Source of the DNA: Euglena gracilis
Taxonomy: Eukaryota; Euglenida; Euglenophyceae; Euglenales
Reading direction: 5' to 3'
DNA length: 64,000 bases
Assembly: GCA_039621445.1 (NCBI GenBank)
Contig: CP154954.1
Location: 44,123,847-44,187,846, forward strand
The position numbers and the translations under genes are program-made. Below, piece after piece: positions 1 to 11,300 of the stretch. Positions within the stretch are counted from its first letter, which is position 1. Each line of letters begins with the position of its first letter. Under the pieces are notes generated by a model. That model was not told where the DNA came from, did not search any database, and saw only the letters and a program-made list of their open reading frames with translations.

Positions 1-138
1 AGTTTTTGGGGGTGGTTTGCGGCCGAAAAAATCGTCCCCGGAGGCTTTCATTTCTCTTCCGCAGGGGGGGGGGGGTTATAAGTCCAGGTTTGGTTGGTCA
101 GCAGGGGGGGGGGGGAATGCAACTGGGCCCTTCAAATT

Positions 139-452
139 ATGCAAGTCAAAAAAATGCAAAAAAATGCAAAAAAATGCAAAAAAATGCAAAAAAATGCAAC
201 TTGCATGAAAAACCTGAGAAAAAGCTGGAATATAACAGAGCTTTGCTGCCTAAGATCAAAAAAAATTTCCAGGGCAAAGTATTTTATGCAAAAAAAATGC
301 AAAAAAATGCAAAAAAATCCATACATATGGCAACCAACTACAAAAATTTTTTCCGGGGAAAATATTTTATGCAAAAAAATGCAAAAAAATGCAAAAAAAT
401 GCAAATTTCGGGAAAAGCCGATTATGCAAAAAAATGCAAATTATGCAAGTTG
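139..452. repeat. ATGCAAAAAA minisatellite
   Basis: Short tandem units of ATGCAAAAAA occur in four clusters (139-200, 286-318, 369-404, 424-450), separated by 50-100 bases of unrelated sequence. Poly-G runs at 65-75 and 103-114 and a C run near 460 flank the block, so it may be the inside of a poly-C/G-ended element. Frames that read through it are lysine/asparagine/cysteine-rich artefacts. Confidence 0.8.
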
Positions 453-531
453 CATTTCCCCCCCCCCCTGTTGGTCAGCCCGAGGGGGGTGATAAGTGGG
501 GGGGGTTTGAGTGGTATCAGGGGTGCCAGAC

Positions 532-3500
532 CTTGAGCGTCGCCACATCTGTCTCACGGGTCAGCAGCTCCGTCCGCAGTCTCTCCCTCGATGCCGACTC
601 GTGCTGGAGGTCCCGCTTCGTCTGGCCCAAGGCGTTCTCCTTCACCTCCAGCTGGACCTGTGCCCAACCCCCACACGGCGCAACCACGACGCCCACGGCA
701 TCACCGCGACCAGGGGGTCCCGAGGAACAATGCAGTCCGGGCCGAGCTGAGCAACACGTCATGCTTCCGCGGCCGGACACCGCTGGACTGTTTTCGGAAA
801 GCCAGGGAGTGGCGCAGGGGACCTGCATGGCCCGCTGTGCGGCCACGGCCTCCTGGGCCCGCCCCTGCCACGCCTGCCCCTCCGCCGCCGCGGCCTCCAG
901 GTCCGCCCGCAGCTGCCGCACCTCCTTGCCCCGGCTCTCCAGGTCCACCTGTGGGCCGGCGTTTTGTGGCGGCGCCTGCTGACCTGCGCTGGATTGACCC
1001 TGTTTGTGTGGCTGCCTGTTTGTCAGCGGATTGTGCCTGGTGGATGAGGCTCCACAGAAAGGCACGGTGCGAAGGCCGCCAACACACTGTTGGCCGGAGC
1101 GGGAGATTCCTGTCAAGCGACGCCACCGGTGACTTATTTCTTCGTTTAATATTGGGCACAAAATAAAAGGCATTTGCACCAGGCATAAAGCCAAAGAACT
1201 CACAGGGATCAAGGAGCACAAATTCAAACGACACAAAGCACCTGCAGACTCATCCCCTTCTCACTTCCACAAAGTCTATGGAGCACAAGCCGCGGGAGAG
1301 ACTGCTCGGCTTTTGTGGAGCTTCCATATGCCTCCACCGATGACTGCACACCTTCATTTTGGTGGAATCCCGGGCCAGTTTGGACAGGGCCTGGTGCAGT
1401 TGCTCCTTTTCCGCCACCTCGTGGTCGAACCGGATCTGCAGCGTGCCTAGCTGGGCCTCCTTCGCCACCAGTTGTGCCTGTGTGAGGTCGCACTACTGCG
1501 CGGTACGAGGTCGTGTGAGTCGCGGCTTTTGGGAAAGACAAATCGGCCGGTGGTTTGGTGGAAGCACAGCGGCTGGGGGAGACTTGACAACGGGAGTTGA
1601 TGGGGATTTCAAAAATCCCATGCCCGGTTGCGGGCTTCCCCCCCACCAGTCTAAGGCAAACTTTCCACTGTGAAAAAACTTCGAGTCCGAAACAGCTTTT
1701 GCTCAACGGGAAATCGCATTCCCAGCGCGTTTGGCGCCAGGAAAAAATGCTGAAAATTCGGCCGGTGTTGGCACGGGCTCCTTGGCCGCCACAACCCCCC
1801 CAAGGGGGTTGGGGCGTCCCAGAGACCAAAATCAGCCACTGAATCATTCCTAAAAAAAAAACACGGATGGGGGATCTGCAGCTGGGCCCCAGAGCCGAAC
1901 CCCAACGCGCTGGGGTGGGGGGCTGGCTGCTGGCTCAAGAAAAACACGCCCGGCAACGAATGCATCAGGCAACTCAGGGTGGGCCACACCTGCAGCTCAC
2001 TGCGCTCTGCCCCCGCCTCCTGCAGCCGCGCCTTGAGGTCCTGAAGGGGCTTGGGGGAGACGGCCGCCTCCTGCAGCTTCGCCGCCTGCGCCTCCCCCTG
2101 CTGCAGCGAGTGCTGTGGCGGACGGAGCGGTACACAGCACACGACCACTGGGGAAAACCGGCCCGGTGGTCCCCTCTGGCAGATCGCTCCGGGGGGTGAG
2201 GGGATTTCACTCAGGGGGGGGGGGGTTGCACGCATGTGCACTCACAAGACGTACGGGATGAAGTCCATCCAAAAAAAGCCGCAATTGCACGATAACGATG
2301 AGAATTATGCTTCTTTGTCGCATCAATGAAAACCCCCAGCAGAATGGACTGGGGGGAAAGACATCACCGCCCCCCCTCCCCCACCGCAAACCTCGATCTC
2401 CGCCGTCTGGAACCGCCGTTCGAGGTCCCACAGCGCCTTCTCCTTCGCCTGCAGCTGGCGGAGGGCCGCCTCCAGCTCCGCCTTCAGGGAGGTCGTGGTC
2501 ATCTCCGCCAGGGCGTGCTGTTGGATGACAATGTGTGGGGCTCCCCGTTTCGATGCCCTCCCACATGCCATCGTGCTTAGGGCCAAAGAAAATGCAGAAA
2601 AAGTCACAGAAATGCACAGAAATGTGGAAAATAGAACTTTATGCAAACATTGATTTGGTTGGGCGGTTCAGGCAGAGGCTGCTGTCAAAAACTATAGTTT
2701 GAAACCTGACTTTAAATGAGGGGAAGCAGCTACAAAAGGGCCATTGGTTAATTCCATTGGCGACGGAAATTCCGAATTCGCCTTCTTTTCCAGCCAGCAT
2801 CTTTTGAACAACACACACGTGCGCAAGCACACAAATTGGTCGCAGCTCCCTGGGATGGCATGAACTTTCACGACACATGCACCAGTAGCGGGAACAGACT
2901 GCCAATAATCGTGCGATAAACGAAATTTCAAGGTCCCCAAAAACCTCAAAACACAGCAACCCCCCCAAATATACCCCCCTCCCAAGTATAAAGCCCCCCC
3001 CCCCAAATATAAAGCCCCCTGGGGGGGTTTGGTTTTGCCGCCCAAATATAAAGCCCCCCCCCGACATGGAGCCAGAAGCTGGTGCCATTCAGGAAAAAGT
3101 AGAAAATTTTTGGGTGGATACAGCATTTTTTTTCACCAGAAATGCTCCATTCAGATAAGAATTGCACATTTCTGCGAAAAATGGGAGGTACACAAAAAAT
3201 TTTTGGCATAAAATTGGTATTTGGCCACAATTGAAGGCTGACAAAGGGTCACAGAGGACACCCCAAAAAAAAAAGAATATAAAGCCCCCCCCCCCAATGT
3301 GAAGCCCCCCTGAGGGTCTTGAAATCCCGTCCAAATATAAAGCCGGGGGGATTTATATTTGAGGGGTTTATATTCTTTCTATTCTGAGCCATTTCCATCC
3401 AACTTTTTGTGAAATTTTACGTAATCAAAAACCACCAGCAAATGCGTCCAGCAGATGAGGTCCAAATCACCGGAGTCAAGGCTGAGACACATGCAAACCC

Positions 3501-5366
3501 ATTGACCTGTGCGTCAATATCCTCCAATTGAAGTGGCCTCTCCCGCAGCAATAGTTCAGTTTCCTCCAACCGCTGCAACGCTGTGTCCAGCTCGGGCTCC
3601 AGTTTCATCAACTCGGCTATCTGCAAGTGAAAGATGAAAGCCTAATGCTGGTTCTGCCCGCCTTGGAAACTTGTCAAAAAAAAAACAGAGGACCAAAACG
3701 GGCATGGAGGCAGGGTGGGGTCTAAATGGAAATGCACCTCCCCACCGCCCGCAGACTGAGGTGAAGGTCCACAGTGAATGCTCCTGCGCTTCAATTGGCA
3801 ATTGCGGGGGTTTAAATAGGTGAGGTACAAGCTTTAGCAGGACACTGAGATTGCTTGAAATGTGCAAAATCATGCCCGGATAATTCCCCTCAGGGCGTCC
3901 ATCCAGCTGGCAGCCTTTTATGACCTCGGACCCCAACGCATTGGGCCTGTGTTTTTTAGACTGAGAAGCAAACCCAGGAATTCAGTTAAAAGAAGTGTGA
4001 TTTTGATGTTCAGACAGGGGCACCCATGTCAGGGTTCCACGTCAGAAACTGAAATATTCAGCGGCATAGAAGAAAGACAGGAGCTTGACCCGGAGAAATC
4101 AGCAAATTATGCGAAAAATTGGTTAAGAACCAGAAATTGAGGATTGTCAACGTTGGCGACACCACACAGCCACCCTTTGGTTGGACAGGACTTCAAAATC
4201 ACTCAAAAATCTTGCGAGCTACCACCACCTCCTGGGGGTATGTTTCAACTTAACTGCATCTTTCCGTGGCCCAATCAGGGGTTTTTTAAAGCCCGGGGGG
4301 AGGGGGGGAGGTGGTCGCACCCACCCACCCACCCACCCCCTGGAGTAGGCCCTCCCCAGGGGAGGGGGGGGGGTCCCGGGGGACCCACCCACTTTTGCCC
4401 AAAAAAATGCTAAAAATAGCCCCTTTTCAAAATTTTCGGCGCCTTCGGCGCCGAAAAAGATATACCCACCAGCCCCTACCCCCACCCCCCCCCCTCCCCC
4501 CTCCCCCGGGGAGGGGCCCAAGACTAAAAAAACCCCTGGGCCCAATCCAAGGGTCGAATTATTTGAGAGGGCATTCAGAACTTTTGGGAATGAGCTTATT
4601 CAGGACTTTCAAATTCAGCCACCCTTCTCAACCATGACAAAAAGAGGTGAGAATTGGGTCGAGTGTTTGGGGACTTAGACACCCAGAGTTATAACCCCCC
4701 ACTTGTAAACCCCCCGCTTGGGCTGACCAACCAAACCTTGACTAAAAACCTCCCCCCAGGGAAGAAAAATGAAGGACACCAGGGACGACTTTTTGGGTAG
4801 CAAACCACCCAAAAACTAATTTTTTTGCAATTTTTGAGACCGACCATTATCAAAAGTGCCATTTTTTCCAAAAAAAATTCTAATTTGGGGTTTTGGGGGT
4901 CATTTTGTAGGGGTCGGATTTTCACCAACAATTCCTTGAATCATAAGCCCCCAAATATAAACCGATCCTGTATACCCCGGGGGGGTTTAAGCAGGGGAGG
5001 GAGGTACCTTGGCCTCGGCCAACTTCAATTGCCCTTGAAGGTCCTGCACGGCACGCTCTTTAGTCTGCAGCCGTTCTGCCATGGTGTTCATCATTGTTTG
5101 GACGTCCTGGTGTCCCTGCAGGGGAGGATAGACAGTGGACGGAAGTTGCGTACATGCGTCCATTTTACTTTGTCAAGGATGACTGTTTTGTGGGGCTGTT
5201 TTGGAAAAAAACAAAAGAACAACTGGCAAAGAGATCTTGAGCATGGAAGCACCTGGTTGTTGAACATATCAAGCTGGTTTTGTAGCCGGAGAATTTCTTC
5301 GCCTTTTTCTTGGAGCATCTCCGCAAAGTGGTCATTTTCGGTTTGAAGACGATTGAGCTCCACTTG
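532..5366 (-). CDS. Multi-exon coiled-coil protein gene (8 exons seen, both ends open)
   Basis: Eight minus-strand exons carry clear heptads and join in phase 0 with GT-AG introns: 5253-5366 (38 codons), 5008-5115 (36), 3507-3620 (38), 2392-2517 (42), 1990-2112 (41), 1352-1477 (42), 823-948 (42) and 532-657 (42). Together they give about 321 residues rich in Leu, Glu, Gln, Arg and Ala with no other domain. Examples of the heptads are LQEKGEEILRLQNQL in the first exon and LEAALRQLQAKEKAL in the fourth. Every exon ends CAG, AAG or GAG before GT, and acceptors read CACAG, TGCAG or TCTCAG. The last exon also ends at a good donor, so the gene continues left of the window. No start codon or upstream exon was recognised. 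The protein is probably a structural or cytoskeletal long coiled coil of the myosin-tail or golgin kind, but the family is not identifiable. Introns are 137-1387 nt and hold poly-C/G repeat elements. Confidence 0.8.
2943..3365. repeat. Poly-C/AAATATAAAG element in an intron
   Basis: Repeated blocks of C runs followed by AAATATAAAGCC occur at 2960-3065 and 3280-3350, ending in a G-run relative (GGGGATTTATATTTGAGGGG). The block lies in the intron between the third and fourth coiled-coil exons. The C/G ends in opposite orientation suggest one or more fold-back insertions. Confidence 0.55.
4255..4545. repeat. C/G-rich intronic element with a TTCG hairpin
   Basis: G-rich and C-rich runs (tandem CCCA at 4318-4338, C/G arms at 4345-4390 and 4480-4515) surround a core with a GC hairpin at about 4437-4454 (GGCGCC-TTCG-GGCGCC). 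The core, an A-rich piece plus this hairpin plus a TATACC tail, recurs at 47165-47225 and, inverted, at 63660-63725. It lies in the intron between coiled-coil exons 2 and 3. Confidence 0.5.
4695..4995. repeat. Poly-C-ended repeat in an intron
   Basis: Related to the AAATATAAA/C-run family: C runs at 4695-4715, AAATATAAACC at 4953-4963 and a G run followed by TTTAAGC at 4979-4991. No coding sequence was found inside. Confidence 0.4.
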
Positions 5367-5403
5367 CTGAGATAATATGAGAGTGCCCGATGAGAAGAGA
5401 GGT

Positions 5404-5815
5404 TAAACCCCCCAAATAATCCCCCCCGGGGTATTATTTTTTCGCCCGAAGTCCCGGCCCGAGGGGGTGGGGTATTATTTGGGGGGGGGGGGTAATGGCA
5501 CCCCAAAATTTTCGAAATTTTTTGAAGTCCCGTAGGAGCCAAAATAGCGCCAAAGCCCCCCTTTGGGTCATTTTTTGTACTTTCTTATGAAATTTACCAT
5601 TTTTTGGAGACCAGATGATCAGAAAAATCGATTTTTTTTTCGTAGTTTGTTGTCAGAGATTGTGATTTTTACCTACATTTTCAGGTCAAAATCCAGGCCT
5701 TCGGTCCGAAACCGGGGGGGATTAACCCAGTTACCGAACTCAGACCCCGAGGGGGGGGGGATTGTTTGGGGGGGGGGGTATTATTTGGGGGGTATTTGGG
5801 GGGGGGGTAACCAAC
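5404..5815. repeat. TATTATTTGGGG poly-G element(s)
   Basis: Inverted C-run and G-run blocks with TATTATTTGGGG occur at 5405-5495 and 5755-5810, on either side of about 250 bases of unique AT-rich sequence. This is consistent with one fold-back insertion of about 400 bp just upstream of the first coiled-coil exon found. Confidence 0.45.
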
Positions 5816-7380
5816 TGGAATGGTTGATTGCGACATTTTGTTTTGTGGGTTTTGAGATTTCATATCTGAATCTCAGAATGATGGTGCATAACTTATATAG
5901 CACTCTTGCTTTTTCAAAAAAACTTATGTATACTTCCTGCTTAAACAAAATGGGCGCAAAAAAAATTATCCAAGTAACTGAAAAAAAAGAAAATAAAGAT
6001 TTTGACCAAATTGGAAAGAGAGCGGATATCGGCGTAAATGCATCTGGTTGCTCTGGCCAATGCGCCATCATGCAAGTTGTTTTGCCCCCAACTTGCCATG
6101 AGTGTGGTGAGTCTCCCTCAATGCAGACATGCACACCATCCTTGTCCGAGGGTCAGTGCCGATCACTTGGTAGGGCTCCGCCCGAGACTTCGTCATGGGA
6201 TAGGTGGATTCAAGAGGGGACACAGGCGCCCGCATCCCTGACACCTGCCCTGTTGTCAGTGAACCACGAGACTCCGGGATTTCGGGGTGCCCACAGCACC
6301 ACCCACCCCAAAACCTGACCCCCCCCAGGGGGGTCGAATGCGCCCAACCCCCTGCCTGCCCAAAGCACCCGGCCACCCCCCCCAGGGGGGTGTGCACTTC
6401 CTTAAAAAGAATCCTGGTTCCCCCCGCACACACCCCACACTTGCCGTATGGTTTCAAAGCCTGAAAGCCAATCACTTTTTTGAAAACGGTCACCCACTTC
6501 CTGCGCACCCTCTGGCCACTCCAGCAAAAATGGTTCGAAATCAATGGATTTTGACCAAAACATTGGCATTGATTTTGGCCCCCAAAATTTTTTCCAGCGT
6601 CTGCAGCACCAGGTGGGCCACTATCGTTTGTTCGCAGCCGACCCCCCCTGCAAGGGGAGGTCAGATCCCCCCCCCCCCAAAAAACCAGTCAGCCACCCCT
6701 CCCCCTGGGGGTGGGGCGGACACACCTTGTGCAATGGTACAACGTTGACACAAAAGTGGCAGAGAGCAACTGGGCGGGTAGCTTAGACGCTTTCTGTGCC
6801 GACTGTCCAATGACAAGACGTTATATTGGTTGAACTCGTGCTGCACCACCTGTGAGTAACACCAATACCACCAGGCAGCAAGCAAAAGTACAATGTGACC
6901 ACCTCCCTATTTGGCCGCCCTTCGGGCCTGGACCTATTTGGCCTATTTGGCCTGGACCCCCCTTCTTGCCAATAGGGGGGGGGGACAATTAGAGGGGGGG
7001 GTCGCTGAGCTCTTATCCCTTTATGGGTAACAGCGAAACTTACTCCTGGGTCGAGCCCCCGCCCCCCCCTCCCCCCCCCCCCGGGTCGGGGCCACCTCGG
7101 GAACCGGCGGATTATCACCATGATCCCAGCTCCGTTCCCGGAATCTTTTTTTCAGTTGCGAGCGACTGGATTTCTAGTTTCCAAATCAACTCCGTTTGAC
7201 CCCCAACCGTGGGGGGGGGGGATCGTACATCGGGGTCGAAAAATGCAATGCAAAAAAATGCACAAAATTGCACATACTTGGAGATTACATTGGATCCCTT
7301 GTAACAAGTATGCACACATGCACCTACTTGGAGAATCATCTTGTTCCTTTGTCAAGAACATTCAGAAATGACAGCGCGGC
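5816..7380. other. Non-coding stretch with short C/G hairpins
   Basis: No gene is supported. The stretch holds small palindromic C/G blocks (about 6318-6337, 6378-6392, 6643-6720), a tandem CCTATTTGGC piece near 6927-6955, and a G-run/C-run pair at 6975-7085. Confidence 0.5.
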
Positions 7381-7449
7381 ACAGCAAAACAGGTGAGGGC
7401 TGTTGGACAGCAGTCCGCCGCGGTCAGACAAATCAATATCACCATTGAA

Positions 7450-7660
7450 TAGCATCATAGGGACAGGCGACGAGTATCGTCTGGCAAAGAATGCCGGAGC
7501 TTTGTATCAATGCACCCCAACAAACTGAAGGAACACTCAACGTCGGCCGACGTCACTGGCAAAGAAACCAGAAAAGCTGCATATTCTGCCAATTTACCCG
7601 GTTGGTTTGCCCAAAAGTTGCAACACAATAAAAAAATATCAAAGACAACTGGGCAGGGGA
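7450..7660 (-). pseudogene. hAT transposase C-terminal fragment (dimerisation domain)
   Basis: The minus-strand translation contains FLVSLPVTSADVECSFSLL followed by a D-T-K-L-R-x-S-L-P-D stretch. It matches the conserved C-terminal hAT dimerisation motif (L-P-x-[ST]-S-A-x-x-E-x-x-F-S, then KLR-N-R-L-S-D). The frame stops at 7455, close to the normal protein end. Upstream the frame soon enters low-complexity sequence and the MITE at 7720-8132. No DDE catalytic region or BED finger is visible, so this is a remnant. It is unrelated to the TIR elements elsewhere in the window. Confidence 0.6.
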
Positions 7661-7719
7661 TAGGGTTTGCACACTGAGTAAACCAACAATAAACAGCCTT
7701 TGAACGGAAACTTACACTA

Positions 7720-8132
7720 CCCCCCCCCCTAGTCGTATGACCGGGTTCCTGCAACCTGTGACCGGGGGGGGTGGTCATAACACCCCCCTAACCTGCAACC
7801 TGTGACCGGGGGGTGGTCATAGATGAGGGGGCGGTCGTAGGTGTGTGTGAAAACTGTCCCAAAATGGCATTTTTTACCCCCCCAAAATGTCCCATTTTTC
7901 AAAAATCCGGCGCTTCGCGCCGGCAGGGGGGACCTTATTTTGGGGGGGGTCCATTTCATGGATTTTTGCTCGGACCGGCCAGGGGGGGGACTTATTTTGG
8001 GGGGTTAAATTTTTTCGCAACCTGCAACCTGTGACCGGGGGGGGGTGGTCATAACACCCCCATGACCTGCAACCTGTGACCGGGGGGTGGTCGTAGATGA
8101 GGGGTGGTCGTACGACTAGGGGGGGGGGGGGG
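7720..8132. mobile_element. TA-flanked MITE, family A, long copy (413 bp)
   Basis: The ends are inverted: a C run then CTAGTCGTATGACC on the left, and GGTCGTACGACTAG then a G run on the right. Both outer ends abut TA (7718-7719 and 8133-8134). Subterminal blocks of CCTGCAACCTGTGACCGG with G runs repeat inside. The core includes a GCGCTTCGCGC hairpin near 7910-7922. There is no coding capacity. A TA target duplication is typical of Tc1/mariner-type MITEs, but the poly-C start is unusual. Confidence 0.75.
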
Positions 8133-8509
8133 TACGCTCATCAGTGTCCCAGCAAAAAAAAAAAACGATAAGTTCTCAATTGCATCAAAAACTGACATTT
8201 TCCAAAACAAAATATCCTGGGCCATGTGCAATTAACACATTTCAGGGAAATCGAAAATTGCTCAAAATTGCAAAAATTGCACGGTGCAAGTTTCTCCCCC
8301 CCCCTGCCCCCAACTCCCCGCCAGGCCCGAGTTATTCAGCCGCGAAGGGTCCAAACTGGGCAAGATTGCCCCCCCCCTCTTCCGACTCTGCCATTCCGCT
8401 GGTGTCCAAAAATTGGTCAAAAAATCGATCTCGAGAAAATGTACATTATTTCCGGAAGTGTTGGTCTGACGAAATGTACCCATGGAGGCCCTCTATCACC
8501 CCCCCCCCG

Positions 8510-8960
8510 TTCGCCGTTTTGGCCGCCGACACGCCTGGCCTGTGTTCCGGCGCGCTTTTGCGGCCCAAAACGGCCATTTTGGGGTGTTTTTGGGGCCGTT
8601 TTTCTGGTCAAAAAAATTTTGCTCAAAAAAATTGTTTTTTCCAAAATACCTCCACAATGAAGCAAAATTAAAGAAAATGTCCGGAGAGCAAAAATGAAGC
8701 CCTTGGAATGCCCTATCCAACCATGGTTTACTTTCCCCCCCAAACGCTCGCGTAGCCCGAGTTATGGCTGTTCGGCCAATTTTGGCCCTTTTCTGGGGCC
8801 GTTTTGGGCTGTTTTCGGGGTGAAAAAATCGATGTTTTCAAAATATCTCAGAAATGAAGCAAAATCAAAGGAAATGTCCGGAGACCTAATATGAGGCCCT
8901 TGGAACGCTCTATCTAACGGTATTTCCCTGAAACTTCCCGCCTAGCCCGAAGTATGGCCA
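8510..8960. repeat. Diverged tandem duplication of about 215 bp
   Basis: Two related blocks share GGGGCCGTTTT, an AATGAAGCAAAAT segment, AAATGTCCGGAGA and CCCTTGGAA (first about 8515-8730, second about 8750-8930). AT-rich with stops in every frame. No function can be inferred. Confidence 0.5.
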
Positions 8961-9287
8961 ATTTACGGCCCAAAACAGCGCGGCAGGCTTGCGACTTAGC
9001 CGTTGTTGCGGCACCCGTGAATGGAAATGATTTTGGACCCCCCTTCGTGACTGGAGGCCCGTTGTGAGGGTATCACAGATGAAGCATACATGGCGAAGCT
9101 TTTTTTACTTCACCTGAAACCCAAAGAAACACAGCAGTATTTGGAGGCCGGTTCAGCCTTCATGCATACATCTAGAAGGTTTCCCCAAAAGAGACGGGTG
9201 TTCCATCTTAGCACAGAAAGCACAAAATAAAGCACGGAAAAAATCAGTTCCAATTACGGATGCCACCTGGACACCTGTGACTAGTCA

Positions 9288-9346
9288 TGGGGGGTGTATG
9301 GGACGCGGGGGGGACGCGCGCGGGGGGGACGCGGGGGAGACGCCGA
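9288..9346. repeat. GGGACGCGGGGG block
   Basis: GGGTGTATGGGACGCGGGGG followed by repeated GACGCG/G-run units. The same start and units occur at 24558-24620 and, inverted, at 25955-26010, where they sit beside palindromic transposon ends. Confidence 0.5.
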
Positions 9347-9381
9347 ATGGTTTAACAACCAAATGCTGCATTCAGCTCCTA

Positions 9382-9573
9382 CCCCCCCCCCTAGTCGTAT
9401 GACCGGGTTCCTGCAACCTGTGACCGGGGGGGGTCATAACACCCCCATAACCTGCAACCTGTGACCGGGGGGTGGTCAAAATGAGGGGGCGGTCATAGGT
9501 AAGGTGGCGTTAAATTTTTCGCAACCTGCAACCTGTGACCGGGGGGTGGTCATACGACTAGGAGGGGGGGGAG
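9382..9573. mobile_element. TA-flanked MITE, family A, short copy (192 bp)
   Basis: Same termini as the 413-bp copy (C run, CTAGTCGTATGACC; CATACGACTAG, G run), flanked by TA at 9380-9381 and 9574-9575. It keeps the CCTGCAACCTGTGACCGG blocks but lacks most of the internal core, so it looks like an internal deletion derivative. Confidence 0.75.
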
Positions 9574-9689
9574 TACCAATGTCCTTCTGTTTTCTGTTTT
9601 GTTCTGTCTTCCCTGGAAAAACTCCTTTTTAACAGTTTTTGTCAACGCAGACACCCGCAACATTCACCCCACTCCCCAGTTTGGTTCCA

Positions 9690-10115
9690 CATCTTTGGGG
9701 CCACATCTTGGCCCAGATGGGGGAAATTTTGGGTCCATTTGATGCCACATCTTGGCCACAGCCGTGGGCCACATTTTGGGGCCAGTTTGCTGCCACATCT
9801 TGGGGGCAGTCTGGTGCCACAGGTGGGGGCAACGTTTGGTGCCACATCTTGGCCACAGTTGGGGGAAACATTTTGGGTCCAGCTTTCTGGCACATCTTGG
9901 GCAGAGCTGTGGGCCACATCTTGGTCACAGATGGGGGAAACATTTTGTGCTCCACATTTGGTGCCACAGGCGGGGGCAAGACTTTGGTGGATTTTGGTGG
10001 ATTTTGTGGGTCCAGTTTTCTGGCACAACTTGGGCCCACATTTTGGGGCGAGTTTCGTGCCCCATCTTGGGGGTAGTTTTGTGCCCCATCTTGGGTCAAG
10101 TTTTGTACCATAGGT
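9690..10115. repeat. GCCACATCTTGG minisatellite
   Basis: Irregular repeats of about 20-24 bases built on CCACATCTTGG, CACAG and GGGGGAAACATTTTGG. Long open frames on both strands here come from the repeat and are not taken as genes. Confidence 0.65.
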
Positions 10116-10499
10116 GGGGAGCGGGTCCTGTTCAGGGGTCCTGTTTTATATTTTTTTGGCCGGGGTCCTGTCCAAAACGGTCCTTTCTCCCTGGGGGGGG
10201 GGGGTTGGAAAACGGAGCCCTGGGTAGGTGTTTTTTTTTGGGTAACGACACATTTTAGGGGGTGTTGTTTGTTTGGCCGACGGCAAACTTGGGCGCGGAC
10301 TTCCCAGAAGAAGAGGGAAGGCATCCAGGGTGGCCTGCCATACCGGAGCGACAAATTACTCTTTGCGGCAGCCGCAATCCCCTCCCCTCGTTCGTATAAA
10401 AAAAAATGATCTAAATACAGACTGTTTTAATCCCTACTTAAAAAAAGAGTACCACTGGGGGTTGAGTCCAGCCGTTGCAGCCCAACACAGGGTCGAACC

Positions 10500-11300
10500 G
10501 AGGTCCTTCCCTGGCCAGAGAAACAACAAACCGGCCACCCAGCAGACCTGCAGCCCGTAGGCAGACTACAAGTGTTTTAACAGCAGCAATGTTAGTATAC
10601 GCCCTCGGAGCTGGAATTACCGCAGCTGCTGGCACCAGACTTGCCCTCCGGTTGATACTCACGGCTGTCTTTGGATAGCGTCCATTCCAAGCCCCATCGG
10701 CACGTAAGGCCGACGGGGTTGCTACTGTTCGTCGCTGCCTCACAGACTGTCTTTGCATGGGGCAATTTGCGTGCCTGCTGCCCACCTTGGTAGTGGTAGC
10801 CGTCTCTCAGGCTCCCTCTCCGGAATCGAACCCTGATTCTCCGTTACCCGTCAAGGCCACTGTGGTCCGATACACCACAGTCAAGCTGATAGGTCAGAAG
10901 CTCTTGCGATCAAGTGGGGCATGCACGAGGCATGCACGAAATCCACCAGCACTGCGGCCACGGAGGGCCAGCCTGAGTCAACCATGCCAACACACTGGCC
11001 TTGCGGCCGCTGGTCTTCGTATCAGCTGGGCATACATCCGCCACCACCGGTGAAGGGACTGTCCGGAGACAGGATCCCTGCCGAGTGTTGCATGGCTGAC
11101 TGGGTCGAACGTGTATTAGCCACAAGGTTTTGGTGGATGTCCAATGGGGTCCTTGCAGGTGGACCGAGCACACTCTATCACGTAGATGACTGCTGATGTA
11201 AGGAGCCATTCACAGATCCACTGTCACTCCGTTTGCGCTGAGACGTGCATGGCTTAGCCCTTGAACAAAGCATATGACTGCTGGCAGGATCAACCAGATT
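10500..11300 (-). rRNA. SSU (18S) rRNA, 5' part
   Basis: Reading the minus strand from 11300, the gene begins AATCTGGTTGATCCTGCCAG, the universal eukaryotic SSU start. It includes GGGTTCGATTCCGGAGAGGG (about 10808-10836) and the 530 loop GCCAGCAGCTGCGGTAATTC (about 10610-10636). It continues with ATACTAACATTGCTGCTG and stops matching SSU at about 10450-10500, inside the V4 variable region. The remaining two thirds of the gene are at 19080-20240. A euglenid-like origin is inferred from the first 150 bases. Confidence 0.9.

Noticed and set aside
9629-10354. 241-codon minus-strand frame rich in Pro, Cys, Gln and Trp
   Set aside because: Overlaps the CCACATCTTGG minisatellite; the peptide repeats with the DNA period and the opposite strand is equally open.
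10820-10840. tRNA-like TTCGA word in the rDNA
   Set aside because: It is the conserved SSU segment around GGGTTCGATTCC, not a tRNA. No cloverleaf was found there or elsewhere in the window.
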